Part shown: in pieces, positions 18,472 to 26,192 of the stretch
Layout of the letters: every line of letters starts with the position of its first letter
Numbering within the stretch: position 1 is the stretch's first letter
NCBI RefSeq assembly: GCF_029760855.1
Contig: NZ_SOSI01000003.1
Span: forward strand, 469,453 to 533,452
Length of the DNA stretch: 64,000 nt
From: Erythrobacter litoralis
GTDB lineage: Bacteria > Pseudomonadota > Alphaproteobacteria > Sphingomonadales > Sphingomonadaceae
Reading direction: 5' to 3'
The notes under the pieces: generated by a model
Database searches by the model: none
The model's input: the letters and a program-made list of their open reading frames with translations, nothing else
Told to the model about the DNA's origin: nothing
Program-made: the position numbers and the translations under genes

Positions 18472-19167
18472 ATGCGCGTACTGCTGATCGAAGACGAACC
18501 GACTACTTCCAAGGCGATCGAGCTCATGCTCACGACCGAGGGCTTCAACGTTTACGCCACCGATCTCGGCGAGGAAGGCCTCGATCTCGGCAAGCTCTAC
18601 GATTACGATATCATTCTGCTCGATCTCAATCTGCCGGACATGCACGGCTACGATGTCCTAAAGAAACTGCGCGTCGCCAAGGTGCAGACGCCGGTACTGA
18701 TCCTTTCGGGTATTGCCGAGATGGACAGCAAGATCCGCAGCTTCGGCTTCGGCGCGGACGATTACGTCACCAAGCCGTTCCACCGCGAAGAACTGATTGC
18801 CCGCATCCAGGCGGTGGTTCGCCGGTCCAAGGGGCACAGCCAGTCGATCATCGCGACCGGCAAACTGGCAGTCAATCTCGATGCAAAGACGGTGGAAGTC
18901 GACGGGGCACGCGTACACCTGACGGGCAAGGAATATGCGATGCTCGAGCTGCTTTCGCTGCGCAAGGGCACGACGCTGACTAAGGAAATGTTCCTCAACC
19001 ACCTCTATGGCGGGATGGACGAGCCCGAACTCAAGATCATCGACGTGTTCATTTGCAAGCTGCGCAAAAAACTGAGCCATGCCTGCGGCGGCGAGAATTA
19101 CATCGAGACCGTGTGGGGGCGCGGTTACGTGCTACGGGATCCGAACGAGGAAGCCGAAGCCGCCTGA
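18472..19167 (+). CDS. ctrA: Cell-cycle response regulator CtrA
   Basis: OmpR/PhoB-type response regulator, master regulator of the alphaproteobacterial cell cycle, flagellar genes and often GTA production. The 231 aa comprise a receiver domain (1-120) with phospho-acceptor Asp51 in ILLDLNLPD and a winged-helix domain (about 125-225) ending [14 protein letters not shown]. The frame opens 23 codons earlier at a GTG, but ATG 18472 is chosen for its GGGGGACG SD-like run and the conserved MRVLLIEDE start. The C-terminal ...EAEAA matches the hydrophobic tail used for proteolysis in Caulobacter CtrA. A perfect terminator follows. Confidence 0.95.
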   Translation: MRVLLIEDEPTTSKAIELMLTTEGFNVYATDLGEEGLDLGKLYDYDIILLDLNLPDMHGYDVLKKLRVAKVQTPVLILSGIAEMDSKIRSFGFGADDYVTKPFHREELIARIQAVVRRSKGHSQSIIATGKLAVNLDAKTVEVDGARVHLTGKEYAMLELLSLRKGTTLTKEMFLNHLYGGMDEPELKIIDVFICKLRKKLSHACGGENYIETVWGRGYVLRDPNEEAEAA

Positions 19168-19196
19168 ATTAAAAGTTCGTCACCACTCAGCAAGCT

Positions 19197-19228
19197 GGCC
19201 CCGGAGCGCAAACTCCGGGGCCTTTTTT
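19197..19228 (+). terminator. Intrinsic terminator of ctrA
   Basis: GGCCCCGGAG (19197-19206), loop CGCAAA, CTCCGGGGCC (19213-19222), then TTTTTT. It is a perfect 10-bp stem with six T, 29 bp after the ctrA stop, and the cleanest terminator in the window. Confidence 0.92.
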
Positions 19229-19245
19229 AGCTTGGACGATATAGC

Positions 19246-19785
19246 CTAGAACGCGAAGCTGACCTTGCGACGCCCCTTGGCCGAACGCATCATTCCGCCG
19301 AGTGCGAAGAAGCCAAGCAGCATCGTCATCCATGTGCCGGGTTCGGGAACTGCGCCGCCAACCTGGGACACCGTAAGCAGTCCGCCTGTCGGTGTCGCCG
19401 CCCCGCCGGTCAAACGGAATTCACCGAGAAAGAAAACGGGATTTGTCGTCGAACCATCGAACAGATCGGGGCCATTGAAAAATCCGGAGAAGTTCGTCGA
19501 AGCAATTCGAAGCGTGGTAATCAACCCAGTACCGAAGGTTACATCCGCCATCGTGCTGGTTCCATTGGCGCTCGAGAAAGATCCGCTCACATCGTCGTAT
19601 CGCACACGTGCCGATGTGCCGAAGTTCAATGCAGCGTCGGGCGCAGTCGTATCATCAAGAGTGAATTCGAAATTGCGTCCGTCGTCCCCATCGAAATCGA
19701 ACAGAAGGGTGGCGGCGTTGGCATTGATCGGAGCCGAAACGACAGTAATTCCCGCACATAGAAACAACGCTTTTTTCAATTTCAT
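19246..19785 (-). CDS. PEP-CTERM sorting domain protein, secreted
   Basis: A 179 aa exported protein: signal peptide about 1-24 (cut after NANA), a beta-rich body, and a C-terminal sorting tripartite tail with VPEPGTWM, one hydrophobic helix (MLLGFFALGGMM) and a basic end (RSAKGRRK). Such tails are processed by exosortase in the inner membrane. Nothing else in the body is recognised. The SD-like AAGGGTC lies before the ATG at 19785. No exosortase gene is in the window. A second protein of the class is encoded at 23093. Confidence 0.85.
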   Translation of the reverse strand: MKLKKALFLCAGITVVSAPINANAATLLFDFDGDDGRNFEFTLDDTTAPDAALNFGTSARVRYDDVSGSFSSANGTSTMADVTFGTGLITTLRIASTNFSGFFNGPDLFDGSTTNPVFFLGEFRLTGGAATPTGGLLTVSQVGGAVPEPGTWMTMLLGFFALGGMMRSAKGRRKVSFAF

Positions 19786-20125
19786 ATTCTGACCCTTTTT
19801 TCTGAATTAGGATGTACTCTATTCTTAATACGATAGTTTCACATTCCATCTAAATTACAAATCGACGAACTACCGGATAAAGATACTAATGCCGGCCGCC
19901 TTCATACCAAATTTACCATAGCTTTCTCTTCGTCTTGTCCGTTTAACGAGGCAACAGATGATCAAATCTTTTTTTCGCCTGTGTCACCGAGGAACAGGCG
20001 CGCCACCGCAAAGGACAGCTATTTACATCTCTCGGCAGATGTGAGCGCGCCTTCTTTCTAAATGGCCTGCACAGAAATTGGCCTCGCGCTTGAAACGCGC
20101 CGATGCCAGCTATAACCGCCTTTCG
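19786..20125. other. 340-bp AT-rich intergenic region
   Basis: This gap separates the divergent PEP-CTERM gene and trmB and is clearly more AT-rich than its surroundings. It must hold both promoters, but I cannot place them with confidence. A dyad GCCTGT...ACAGGC (about 19979-20001) sits beside a run of seven T. The longest frame there is about 28 codons, without support. No tRNA or known RNA family was seen. Confidence 0.6.
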
Positions 20126-20827
20126 ATGAGCGCATTCAAAGACGGCGATCCCACCACTCTCGGCAGGTTATACGGGCGCAGCCAAGGCAAGCCCTTGCGC
20201 GGTGCGCAGCAGGATTTGATCGAGAACCTCCTCCCGCAAATCGCGGTCCCGGATGAGGGTGAGATAACCGCCGAAGGCCTGTTCGGCGATGCGCGACCGC
20301 TGCATTTCGAGATCGGGTTCGGCGGCGGGGAGCATCTGGCCTACCGCGCCGACCTGTTGCCGGATCACGGTTTCATCGGGGCCGAGCCTTTCGTCAACGG
20401 TGTCGCCCAGGCGCTGACCCATGTGCGCGACGGCGGCCTCGCGAATGTGCGGCTCCATGCCGGCGATGCACTGGACGTGCTACGCCGCATTCCCGACAGC
20501 TCGCTGACGATGCTCTACCTCCTGCATCCCGATCCATGGCCCAAGAACAAACATGCCAAGCGCCGCATGATGAACGATGGCCCCGTGCAAATGTTCGCCC
20601 ACAAGCTGAAGCCGGGCGGCGAATTCCGGTTCGGGACCGATCACCCGATCTATCTTCGGCATGCGCTGATGGTGATGCGGCGGCATACGGACCAGTTCGA
20701 ATGGCAGGTCGAAGGACGACATAGCTGGGACACCCGCCCCTCCGGCTGGCCCGAAACCCGCTACGAGCGAAAGGCGCGCGACGTGTTCGGCCACGAAGTG
20801 TGGTATTTCCGCTTCCGGCGACGCTGA
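20126..20827 (+). CDS. trmB: tRNA (guanine-N7-)-methyltransferase
   Basis: SAM-dependent enzyme that makes m7G46 in the tRNA variable loop. The 233 aa show the SAM loop FEIGFGGGEHLAYRA and the family signature HPDPWPKNKHAKRRM, with the C-terminal ARG-tail motif region TRYERKARD in slightly altered form (ETRYERKARD). ATG 20126 is preferred over the in-frame TTG 48 bp upstream because conserved sequence starts here (GRLYGRSQGKPLRG). The gene stands alone. Confidence 0.94.
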   Translation: MSAFKDGDPTTLGRLYGRSQGKPLRGAQQDLIENLLPQIAVPDEGEITAEGLFGDARPLHFEIGFGGGEHLAYRADLLPDHGFIGAEPFVNGVAQALTHVRDGGLANVRLHAGDALDVLRRIPDSSLTMLYLLHPDPWPKNKHAKRRMMNDGPVQMFAHKLKPGGEFRFGTDHPIYLRHALMVMRRHTDQFEWQVEGRHSWDTRPSGWPETRYERKARDVFGHEVWYFRFRRR

Positions 20828-20889
20828 AAGGCGGAACGCTGCGGGCCTCGCGGCCATTAAGGGTATGACCGTCCGATAAGGAGCATCCC

Positions 20890-22257
20890 TTGATCACCAC
20901 TACCAATCCCGCGACCGGCCAGACCATCGCGGAATACGAAGAACTCGACCAGAACGGCATCGACGCCAAACTGGAAACCGCTACGCGCACCTATGGCCAT
21001 TGGAAGACTTCGCCGATCGAACAACGAACGGCTGTGCTGAAAAAGCTGAGCGAACTCTACGAGGCCAATCAGGAAGACTTGGCCAAGCTCGCCACGACAG
21101 AAATGGGCAAGCCGATCACGCAGGCCCGCTCGGAAGTGGAAAAATGCGCGAGCCTGTTCGCCTATTTTGCCGAACACGGGCCGCCCATGCTGGAGTCGCA
21201 GTTCTGGGATCTGTCCGATGGCGGCAAGGCCGAAGGCCGCTGGCTGCCGCAGGGTCCGGTGCTGGCCGTGATGCCGTGGAACTTCCCCTATTGGCAAGTC
21301 GTGCGCTTCCTCGCGCCGACGATCCTTGCCGGCAATGTGGGCGTCTTGAAGCATGCAAGCATCGTACAAGGCGTCGCCGCGCGAATGGAGGAACTAGTGC
21401 TCGAGGCAGGCGCGCCGGAAGGGCTGTTCCAGAACCTGTGCGTTTCGTCCGATCCGATCGCCGATGTCATCGCGGATACTCGCATCGTCGCCGCGACGCT
21501 GACAGGTAGCGAGGGCGCCGGTGCTGCGGTGGCGCAGCAGGCGGGTAAGCACCTGAAGAAGGTGGTGCTGGAACTTGGCGGCTCCGATCCTTTCATCGTC
21601 ATGCCGTCCGCCGATATGGACCAGGCGGTGGAGGATGCGGTTACGGCCCGCATCCAGAACAACGGCCAATCGTGCATCTGCGGCAAACGCACCATCGTGC
21701 ACGCCGACATCTACGACGACTTCGCTGACCGCTTCGTCGCGGCCTTGAAAGACGTGAAGCTCGGCGATCCGATGGACGATGATACCGAACTCGGCCCGCT
21801 ATCGAGCGAGGACCAGCGCGACACCGTGCTGGACCAGGTAGCGAAGGCGAAGGAGGAAAGTTGCACCCTGATGTTCGGCGGCGAGAAGCTCGACCGTGAC
21901 GGGGCGTGGATGACGGCCGGTCTGCTGACCGATGTCCCTATCGGCAGCAAAACCGGGACCGACGAGATCTTCGGCCCGGTCGGCCAGCTTTACCGCGCGA
22001 AGGACCGCGACGACGCGCTGACCATCGCCAATGCCATCCCTTTCGGCCTCGGCTCTGCCGTCTGGACCAAAGATGATGACGAGAAGGCATTTTTCGCGAA
22101 TGGCATCGAGGCCGGAATGACGACGTTCAACGCCGTCAACGGCTCGAAGATCGAGGCACCCTTCGGTGGCATCAAGCGCTCGGGCCACGGACGCGAACTT
22201 GCGCAGTTCGGCCTTCACGAATTCATGAACCTCAAGACGCTGGTTTACCCGGCATAG
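20890..22257 (+). CDS. NAD(P)-dependent aldehyde dehydrogenase, succinate-semialdehyde type
   Basis: Aldehyde dehydrogenase superfamily, 455 aa, close to the succinate-semialdehyde dehydrogenase branch: oxidises an aldehyde to the acid with NAD(P)+. The catalytic Cys lies in NNGQSCICGKR, the general base Glu in LELGGSDPF, and the oxyanion Asn in MPWNFPYWQ. The start is TTG at 20890, supported by AAGGAG (20878-20883) 6 nt upstream; no in-frame ATG is close. An SDR gene follows after 11 bp, so the pair is probably co-transcribed. The true substrate is not certain. Confidence 0.88.
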   Translation: MITTTNPATGQTIAEYEELDQNGIDAKLETATRTYGHWKTSPIEQRTAVLKKLSELYEANQEDLAKLATTEMGKPITQARSEVEKCASLFAYFAEHGPPMLESQFWDLSDGGKAEGRWLPQGPVLAVMPWNFPYWQVVRFLAPTILAGNVGVLKHASIVQGVAARMEELVLEAGAPEGLFQNLCVSSDPIADVIADTRIVAATLTGSEGAGAAVAQQAGKHLKKVVLELGGSDPFIVMPSADMDQAVEDAVTARIQNNGQSCICGKRTIVHADIYDDFADRFVAALKDVKLGDPMDDDTELGPLSSEDQRDTVLDQVAKAKEESCTLMFGGEKLDRDGAWMTAGLLTDVPIGSKTGTDEIFGPVGQLYRAKDRDDALTIANAIPFGLGSAVWTKDDDEKAFFANGIEAGMTTFNAVNGSKIEAPFGGIKRSGHGRELAQFGLHEFMNLKTLVYPA

Positions 22258-22268
22258 GAGCAATTACC

Positions 22269-22919
22269 ATGGCAAAGACAATTCTCATCGTCGGTGCATC
22301 GCGTGGCATCGGCCTCGGCCTTGCAAAGGAATTCAAGAGCCGCGGCTGGGACGTTATCGGCACCGAACGCGACCGCAGCGACGAATTACATGGCCTCGAC
22401 GGCGTCCGCATCGAAACGATGGATGTCACCAAACCGGAAACCTTTACCGATTTCGACACGGAGCTCGACGCCGTGATCGTCAATGCGGGGATTACCGGTG
22501 CCGAGCATCAGGATGCCGCCAAGGCGACGGCAGACGAAGTGGCACATGTGATGATGACCAACGCTTTCGGCCCGGCCCACCTTGCCAAGGTGATCCTGCC
22601 CAAAATCAAGGACGGCGGCACGCTCGCCATGATGACTTCGCTAATGGGCTCGATCGAGGATAGCTCGGGCGGATACGACCTCTATCGCACCAGCAAATGC
22701 GCGCAGAACATGCTGGCCAAGGGTATTGCCGAACAAAACGCCAATTCGCGCGGCATTGCCGTCCTTTCCCTGCACCCCGGCTGGGTCCAGACCGATATGG
22801 GCGGCCCGAATGCCAAAATCACGGTCGAAGAAAGTGCCAAAGGCCTCGCCGAGGTTATCGAACAAGCGGACGGCGGCTATCGTTATCTCGATTACAGCGG
22901 GAAAGAACTGGCATTTTAA
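22269..22919 (+). CDS. SDR family oxidoreductase
   Basis: A 216 aa short-chain dehydrogenase/reductase. The Rossmann loop is VGASRGIG (about residues 8-15), the NAG motif appears as VNAGITG, and the catalytic Tyr/Lys pair lies in YDLYRTSK, with Ser in MTSLMGS. It resembles the C-factor-like SDR branch. ATG with AGGAG upstream, 11 bp after the aldehyde dehydrogenase. The substrate is unknown. Confidence 0.88.
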   Translation: MAKTILIVGASRGIGLGLAKEFKSRGWDVIGTERDRSDELHGLDGVRIETMDVTKPETFTDFDTELDAVIVNAGITGAEHQDAAKATADEVAHVMMTNAFGPAHLAKVILPKIKDGGTLAMMTSLMGSIEDSSGGYDLYRTSKCAQNMLAKGIAEQNANSRGIAVLSLHPGWVQTDMGGPNAKITVEESAKGLAEVIEQADGGYRYLDYSGKELAF

Positions 22920-23020
22920 GTCTTTGATACAAGACATAAAACGAACGTATCGATAGGATTTTCCTACTGTCTTCGAACTTCGCGACGCATAGACAGTCTT
23001 GCAAAAGCCCGGATTGCTGG

Positions 23021-23035
23021 TTAATTTTCGGTTAA
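23021..23035. promoter_or_regulatory. Full CtrA box upstream of a PEP-CTERM gene
   Basis: TTAA (23021-23024), seven bases, TTAA (23032-23035): an exact TTAA-N7-TTAA CtrA consensus, 57 bp before the ATG at 23093. A further TTAA lies at 23068-23071, and a GAATC (GANTC, the CcrM methylation motif) at 23046-23050. This is the only full CtrA box I found in the window. Confidence 0.6.
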
Positions 23036-23092
23036 CTTCTTGGTCGAATCAAGAGGGTGTCGGGTCGTTAACTCAATCCGAGGGACTTGAAT

Positions 23093-23755
23093 ATGAGATA
23101 TATAAATAGCTTAGCGGTAAGCACTGCGGCGGCACTTGCGGTGATCGCGCCCGCCACGGCCAACGCTGTGACTGTTCTGGATTTCGAAGGTATCGGCGAT
23201 CAACAACCGGTCGGTGATTTCTATGCACCGGATTTCGTGTTTTCCCCCGATACACTCGCGATTATCGATCAGGACGCCGGAGGAACCGGCAATTTTGCGA
23301 ATGAGCCTTCCGCAAGTACAGTGATGTTCTTTCTGAACTCCAACAATGCGGTCCTGAACGCGTTGAATGGGTTCGATACGGGCTTTTCGTTTTTCTATTC
23401 CTCGTCGACAGCGGCAACCGTAAACATCTGGAGCGGCTTGAACGCTACGGGAACGCTGCTTGGCAGCATAAACCTTGCCGCGCAGAACACAGTGAATTGC
23501 GGTGGCGACCCGACCGGCACCTTTTGCAACTTCACGAATATCGGAACCACCTTCGAAGGAACTGCCTTTTCCATCGATTTCGGCGGAACTGCCAACCAGA
23601 CCGCGTATGACAACATCACGTTCGGTTCGGCCACTGCCGGCGGTGCCGTTCCCGAACCTGCGACTTGGGCCTTGTTTATCCTCGGCTTCGCGCTGGTCGG
23701 CGGGGCGCTGCGTTCGAAGCGACTCAATCGTATGACCACCATTCGGTATAGTTGA
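23093..23755 (+). CDS. PEPxxWA-CTERM sorting domain protein, secreted
   Basis: A 220 aa exported protein. Signal peptide about 1-24 (cut after ATANA). The body begins VTVLDFEGIGDQQPVGDFY, a start typical of PEP-CTERM proteins with a concanavalin-like beta sandwich. The C-terminal sorting tail has VPEPATWALFILGFALVGGAL and a basic end. ATG 23093 is chosen over an in-frame TTG at 23087 because AGGGA lies 7 nt upstream. A full CtrA box precedes it, so it may be made in a cell-cycle-dependent way (inference). Confidence 0.85.
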   Translation: MRYINSLAVSTAAALAVIAPATANAVTVLDFEGIGDQQPVGDFYAPDFVFSPDTLAIIDQDAGGTGNFANEPSASTVMFFLNSNNAVLNALNGFDTGFSFFYSSSTAATVNIWSGLNATGTLLGSINLAAQNTVNCGGDPTGTFCNFTNIGTTFEGTAFSIDFGGTANQTAYDNITFGSATAGGAVPEPATWALFILGFALVGGALRSKRLNRMTTIRYS

Positions 23756-23770
23756 AAAAACTCTATTTAT

Positions 23771-23812
23771 CGGTGCCGCACCTCTCGAAAGGGCTGCGGC
23801 ACCGAACGTTTT
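23771..23812 (+). terminator. Terminator between the PEP-CTERM gene and maeB
   Basis: CGGTGCCGCA (23771-23780) and TGCGGCACCG (23795-23804) form a perfect 10-bp stem around a 14-nt loop, followed by AACGTTTT. It sits between convergent genes and can serve both, but the T-run is modest on each side. Confidence 0.6.
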
Positions 23813-23816
23813 CTAA

Positions 23817-26078
23817 CTAACCTACCACGCCGGCGCTCGCCAAAACGGCGAGCGTCAGGACGTCCGGTGCAATGGCCGTCATCGGCGCGATCTGCACTGG
23901 CTTTTCCATTCCGATCATCATCGGGCCGACGGTGGCCGCATCGCCCAGTTCGCGTAGCAGCTTGGCCGAAAGGTTGGCCGATTGCAGTCCGGGCATGATG
24001 AGGACGTTTGCCGGACCCGACAGGCGGCTGAAGGGGTATAGCCCCATCACCGTGGGGTTGAGCGCGGCATCGGGCGCCATTTCGCCTTCGTATTCGAAGC
24101 CCGGCTCCTCTGCATCGAGGATGGCCACCGCATCGCGGATATTGTTGAGCCATTGCCCGCTGGGATTGCCGAAAGTCGAATAAGACAGGAACGCCACACG
24201 CGGTTCGTGCCCCATCCGCCGCGCGACTGCCGCGGTCTCTTTGGCTATATGCGCCAGCTCTTCCGAAGTCGGCCGCTCGTTCATAGTGGTGTCGGCGAGG
24301 AAAGTGGTGTGGTTCTTCCCGATCAGCATGTGTATGCCGAAAGCCAGACCGCCCGGCTTTTCGTCCAGCACTTTGGCGATCTCGCGCGCCGTCTGTGCGA
24401 AGGTGCGCGTCAGGCCGGAGATCATCCCGTCCCCATGGCCAAGCGCCACCAGCAGGGCGGCGAACACGTTGCGCTCCTGATTGACCATGCGGCCCACGTC
24501 GCGTTCGGTATAGCCGCGGCGTTGCAGGCGCTTGTAGAGGAAATCGACCATCGCCGGCACCTTGTCGGACACGAGCGAGTTCTCGATGATCCAGTCGTCC
24601 GGATCGTCCACCGCCAGCTCGACCAGCTTCTCGCGCACCTTTTCGGTCCGCCCGACGAGGATCGGTTCGCCATAGCCATAGTCTCGGAACTGGATTGCCG
24701 CGCGCAGGGCGACGTCTTCTTCCGCCTCGGCGAACACCATCCGTTTGGGGTTGGCCTTCGCGATCTCGTAAATGTTCGTAAGCGCCGCTGTCGTGGGGTT
24801 GAGGCGCGACTTCAGCGCGATCCGGTATTCTTCGAAATCCTCGATCGGCGCCTGCGCAACGCCTGAGTCCATTGCCGCCTGGGCGACCGCGCTGGAAACA
24901 ACCTCCATCAGCCGCGGATCGAACGGAGCGGGAATGATATAATCGGTGCCGAACTGGTGGCTGACGCCATAGGCCGCCGCGACTTCCTCTGGCACCCGCT
25001 CGCGCGCCAACTGGGCGATGGCGCGCGCGGCGGCGATCTTCATTTCCTCGTTGATCGCGGTCGCCTGCACATCGAGCGCGCCCCGGAAGATGAAGGGGAA
25101 GCCGAGGACATTGTTGACCTGGTTCGGATAATCGCTGCGCCCGGTCGCAATAATCGCGTCGGGGCGCACGGCCTTTGCCTCTTCCGGCATGATTTCGGGG
25201 ATCGGGTTCGCCATTGCGAAGAGGATCGGCCTGTCGGCCATCTCCGCGATCCATTCGGGCTTGAGGGCACCGGCGGCAGACAGGCCGAGGAATATGTCCG
25301 CGCCTTTCAGGGCCTCGTGCAAATCCTTCGCATCGGTCGGCACGGCATGTGCGCTTTTCCATTGGTCGACATTCTCGCGGCCCGGCGTGATGGGGCCCGA
25401 ACGGTCGCACACGATGACGTTCTCGTGCGGCATGCCCATTGCCTTCACCAGCGCGGTACAGGCGAGCGCGCTCGCGCCCGCGCCATTCACCACCATCCGG
25501 CAATCCTTTAGCTTGCGCCCGGTCAGGTGACAGGCGTTGATCAAGCCAGCGGCGGCGATGATCGCGGTGCCATGCTGATCGTCGTGCATCACCGGGATGT
25601 TCATCTTCTCTCGCAAAGCCTGCTCGATGATGAAGCATTCGGGCGCGGCGATGTCTTCAAGGTTGATGCCGCCGAAGCTCGGCTCCATCAGCGCCACCGC
25701 ATTGATGAACGCTTCGGGAACCTCGGTATCGAGTTCTAAATCGATGGAATCAACATCGGCGAAGCGCTTGAACAGCACCGCCTTGCCTTCCATGACCGGT
25801 TTGGACGCCAGCGCGCCCAGATTGCCGAGGCCAAGGATCGCCGTCCCGTTGGAGATGACCGCCACGAGGTTGGAGCGGGCGGTGTATTTCGCCGCGCATT
25901 TCGGATCGGCGGCGATCGCTTCCACCGGCGCCGCGACGCCCGGCGAATAGGCGAGGCTGAGATCGCGCTGCGTCGCCATGGGTTTCGACGCGATGATCTC
26001 GATCTTACCGGGGCGGATCGTCTCGTGATAGAACAGCGCCTCGCGGGTGGTGAAGGCGGTCGGTTTCTCGTCGGCCAT
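23817..26078 (-). CDS. maeB: NADP-dependent malic enzyme, MaeB type with phosphotransacetylase-like domain
   Basis: Decarboxylates malate to pyruvate with NADP+, feeding NADPH and gluconeogenic carbon flow. The 753 aa are the long hybrid form: malic N domain (about 1-160, [12 protein letters not shown]), NAD(P)-binding domain (about 165-410, [12 protein letters not shown]), and a C-terminal phosphate acetyltransferase-like domain (about 430-750) that is regulatory in E. coli MaeB. The frame remains open far upstream, over the divergent mutS gene, but homology starts at [15 protein letters not shown], so ATG 26078 is used. Confidence 0.95.
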   Translation of the reverse strand: MADEKPTAFTTREALFYHETIRPGKIEIIASKPMATQRDLSLAYSPGVAAPVEAIAADPKCAAKYTARSNLVAVISNGTAILGLGNLGALASKPVMEGKAVLFKRFADVDSIDLELDTEVPEAFINAVALMEPSFGGINLEDIAAPECFIIEQALREKMNIPVMHDDQHGTAIIAAAGLINACHLTGRKLKDCRMVVNGAGASALACTALVKAMGMPHENVIVCDRSGPITPGRENVDQWKSAHAVPTDAKDLHEALKGADIFLGLSAAGALKPEWIAEMADRPILFAMANPIPEIMPEEAKAVRPDAIIATGRSDYPNQVNNVLGFPFIFRGALDVQATAINEEMKIAAARAIAQLARERVPEEVAAAYGVSHQFGTDYIIPAPFDPRLMEVVSSAVAQAAMDSGVAQAPIEDFEEYRIALKSRLNPTTAALTNIYEIAKANPKRMVFAEAEEDVALRAAIQFRDYGYGEPILVGRTEKVREKLVELAVDDPDDWIIENSLVSDKVPAMVDFLYKRLQRRGYTERDVGRMVNQERNVFAALLVALGHGDGMISGLTRTFAQTAREIAKVLDEKPGGLAFGIHMLIGKNHTTFLADTTMNERPTSEELAHIAKETAAVARRMGHEPRVAFLSYSTFGNPSGQWLNNIRDAVAILDAEEPGFEYEGEMAPDAALNPTVMGLYPFSRLSGPANVLIMPGLQSANLSAKLLRELGDAATVGPMMIGMEKPVQIAPMTAIAPDVLTLAVLASAGVVG

Positions 26079-26102
26079 GATCGTCCTTGTCGTTGGTCGG
26101 CC

Positions 26103-26117
26103 ATGCCCTAAGGGCAT
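26103..26117. promoter_or_regulatory. Palindrome in the maeB-mutS divergent promoter gap
   Basis: ATGCCCT-A-AGGGCAT is a perfect 7-1-7 dyad in the 114-bp gap between the divergent maeB and mutS starts. It is a plausible operator for a dimeric regulator of one or both genes. No matching regulator is known to me. Confidence 0.35.
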
Positions 26118-26192
26118 TCTAAGCCAAGTCATAGGGGAAAGACGCCCCCTTCCGCTTCCCGAATCGGTTGCCCCCTCGCTACGGCGACAGCC

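Noticed and set aside
19959..20045. A 28-codon ATG frame in the AT-rich gap before trmB
   Set aside because: Too short, no clear ribosome site, no composition typical of genes here.
23767..25638. A 623-codon frame on the same strand as maeB
   Set aside because: It is a shifted frame of maeB, Arg/Gly/Ala-rich with no domain.
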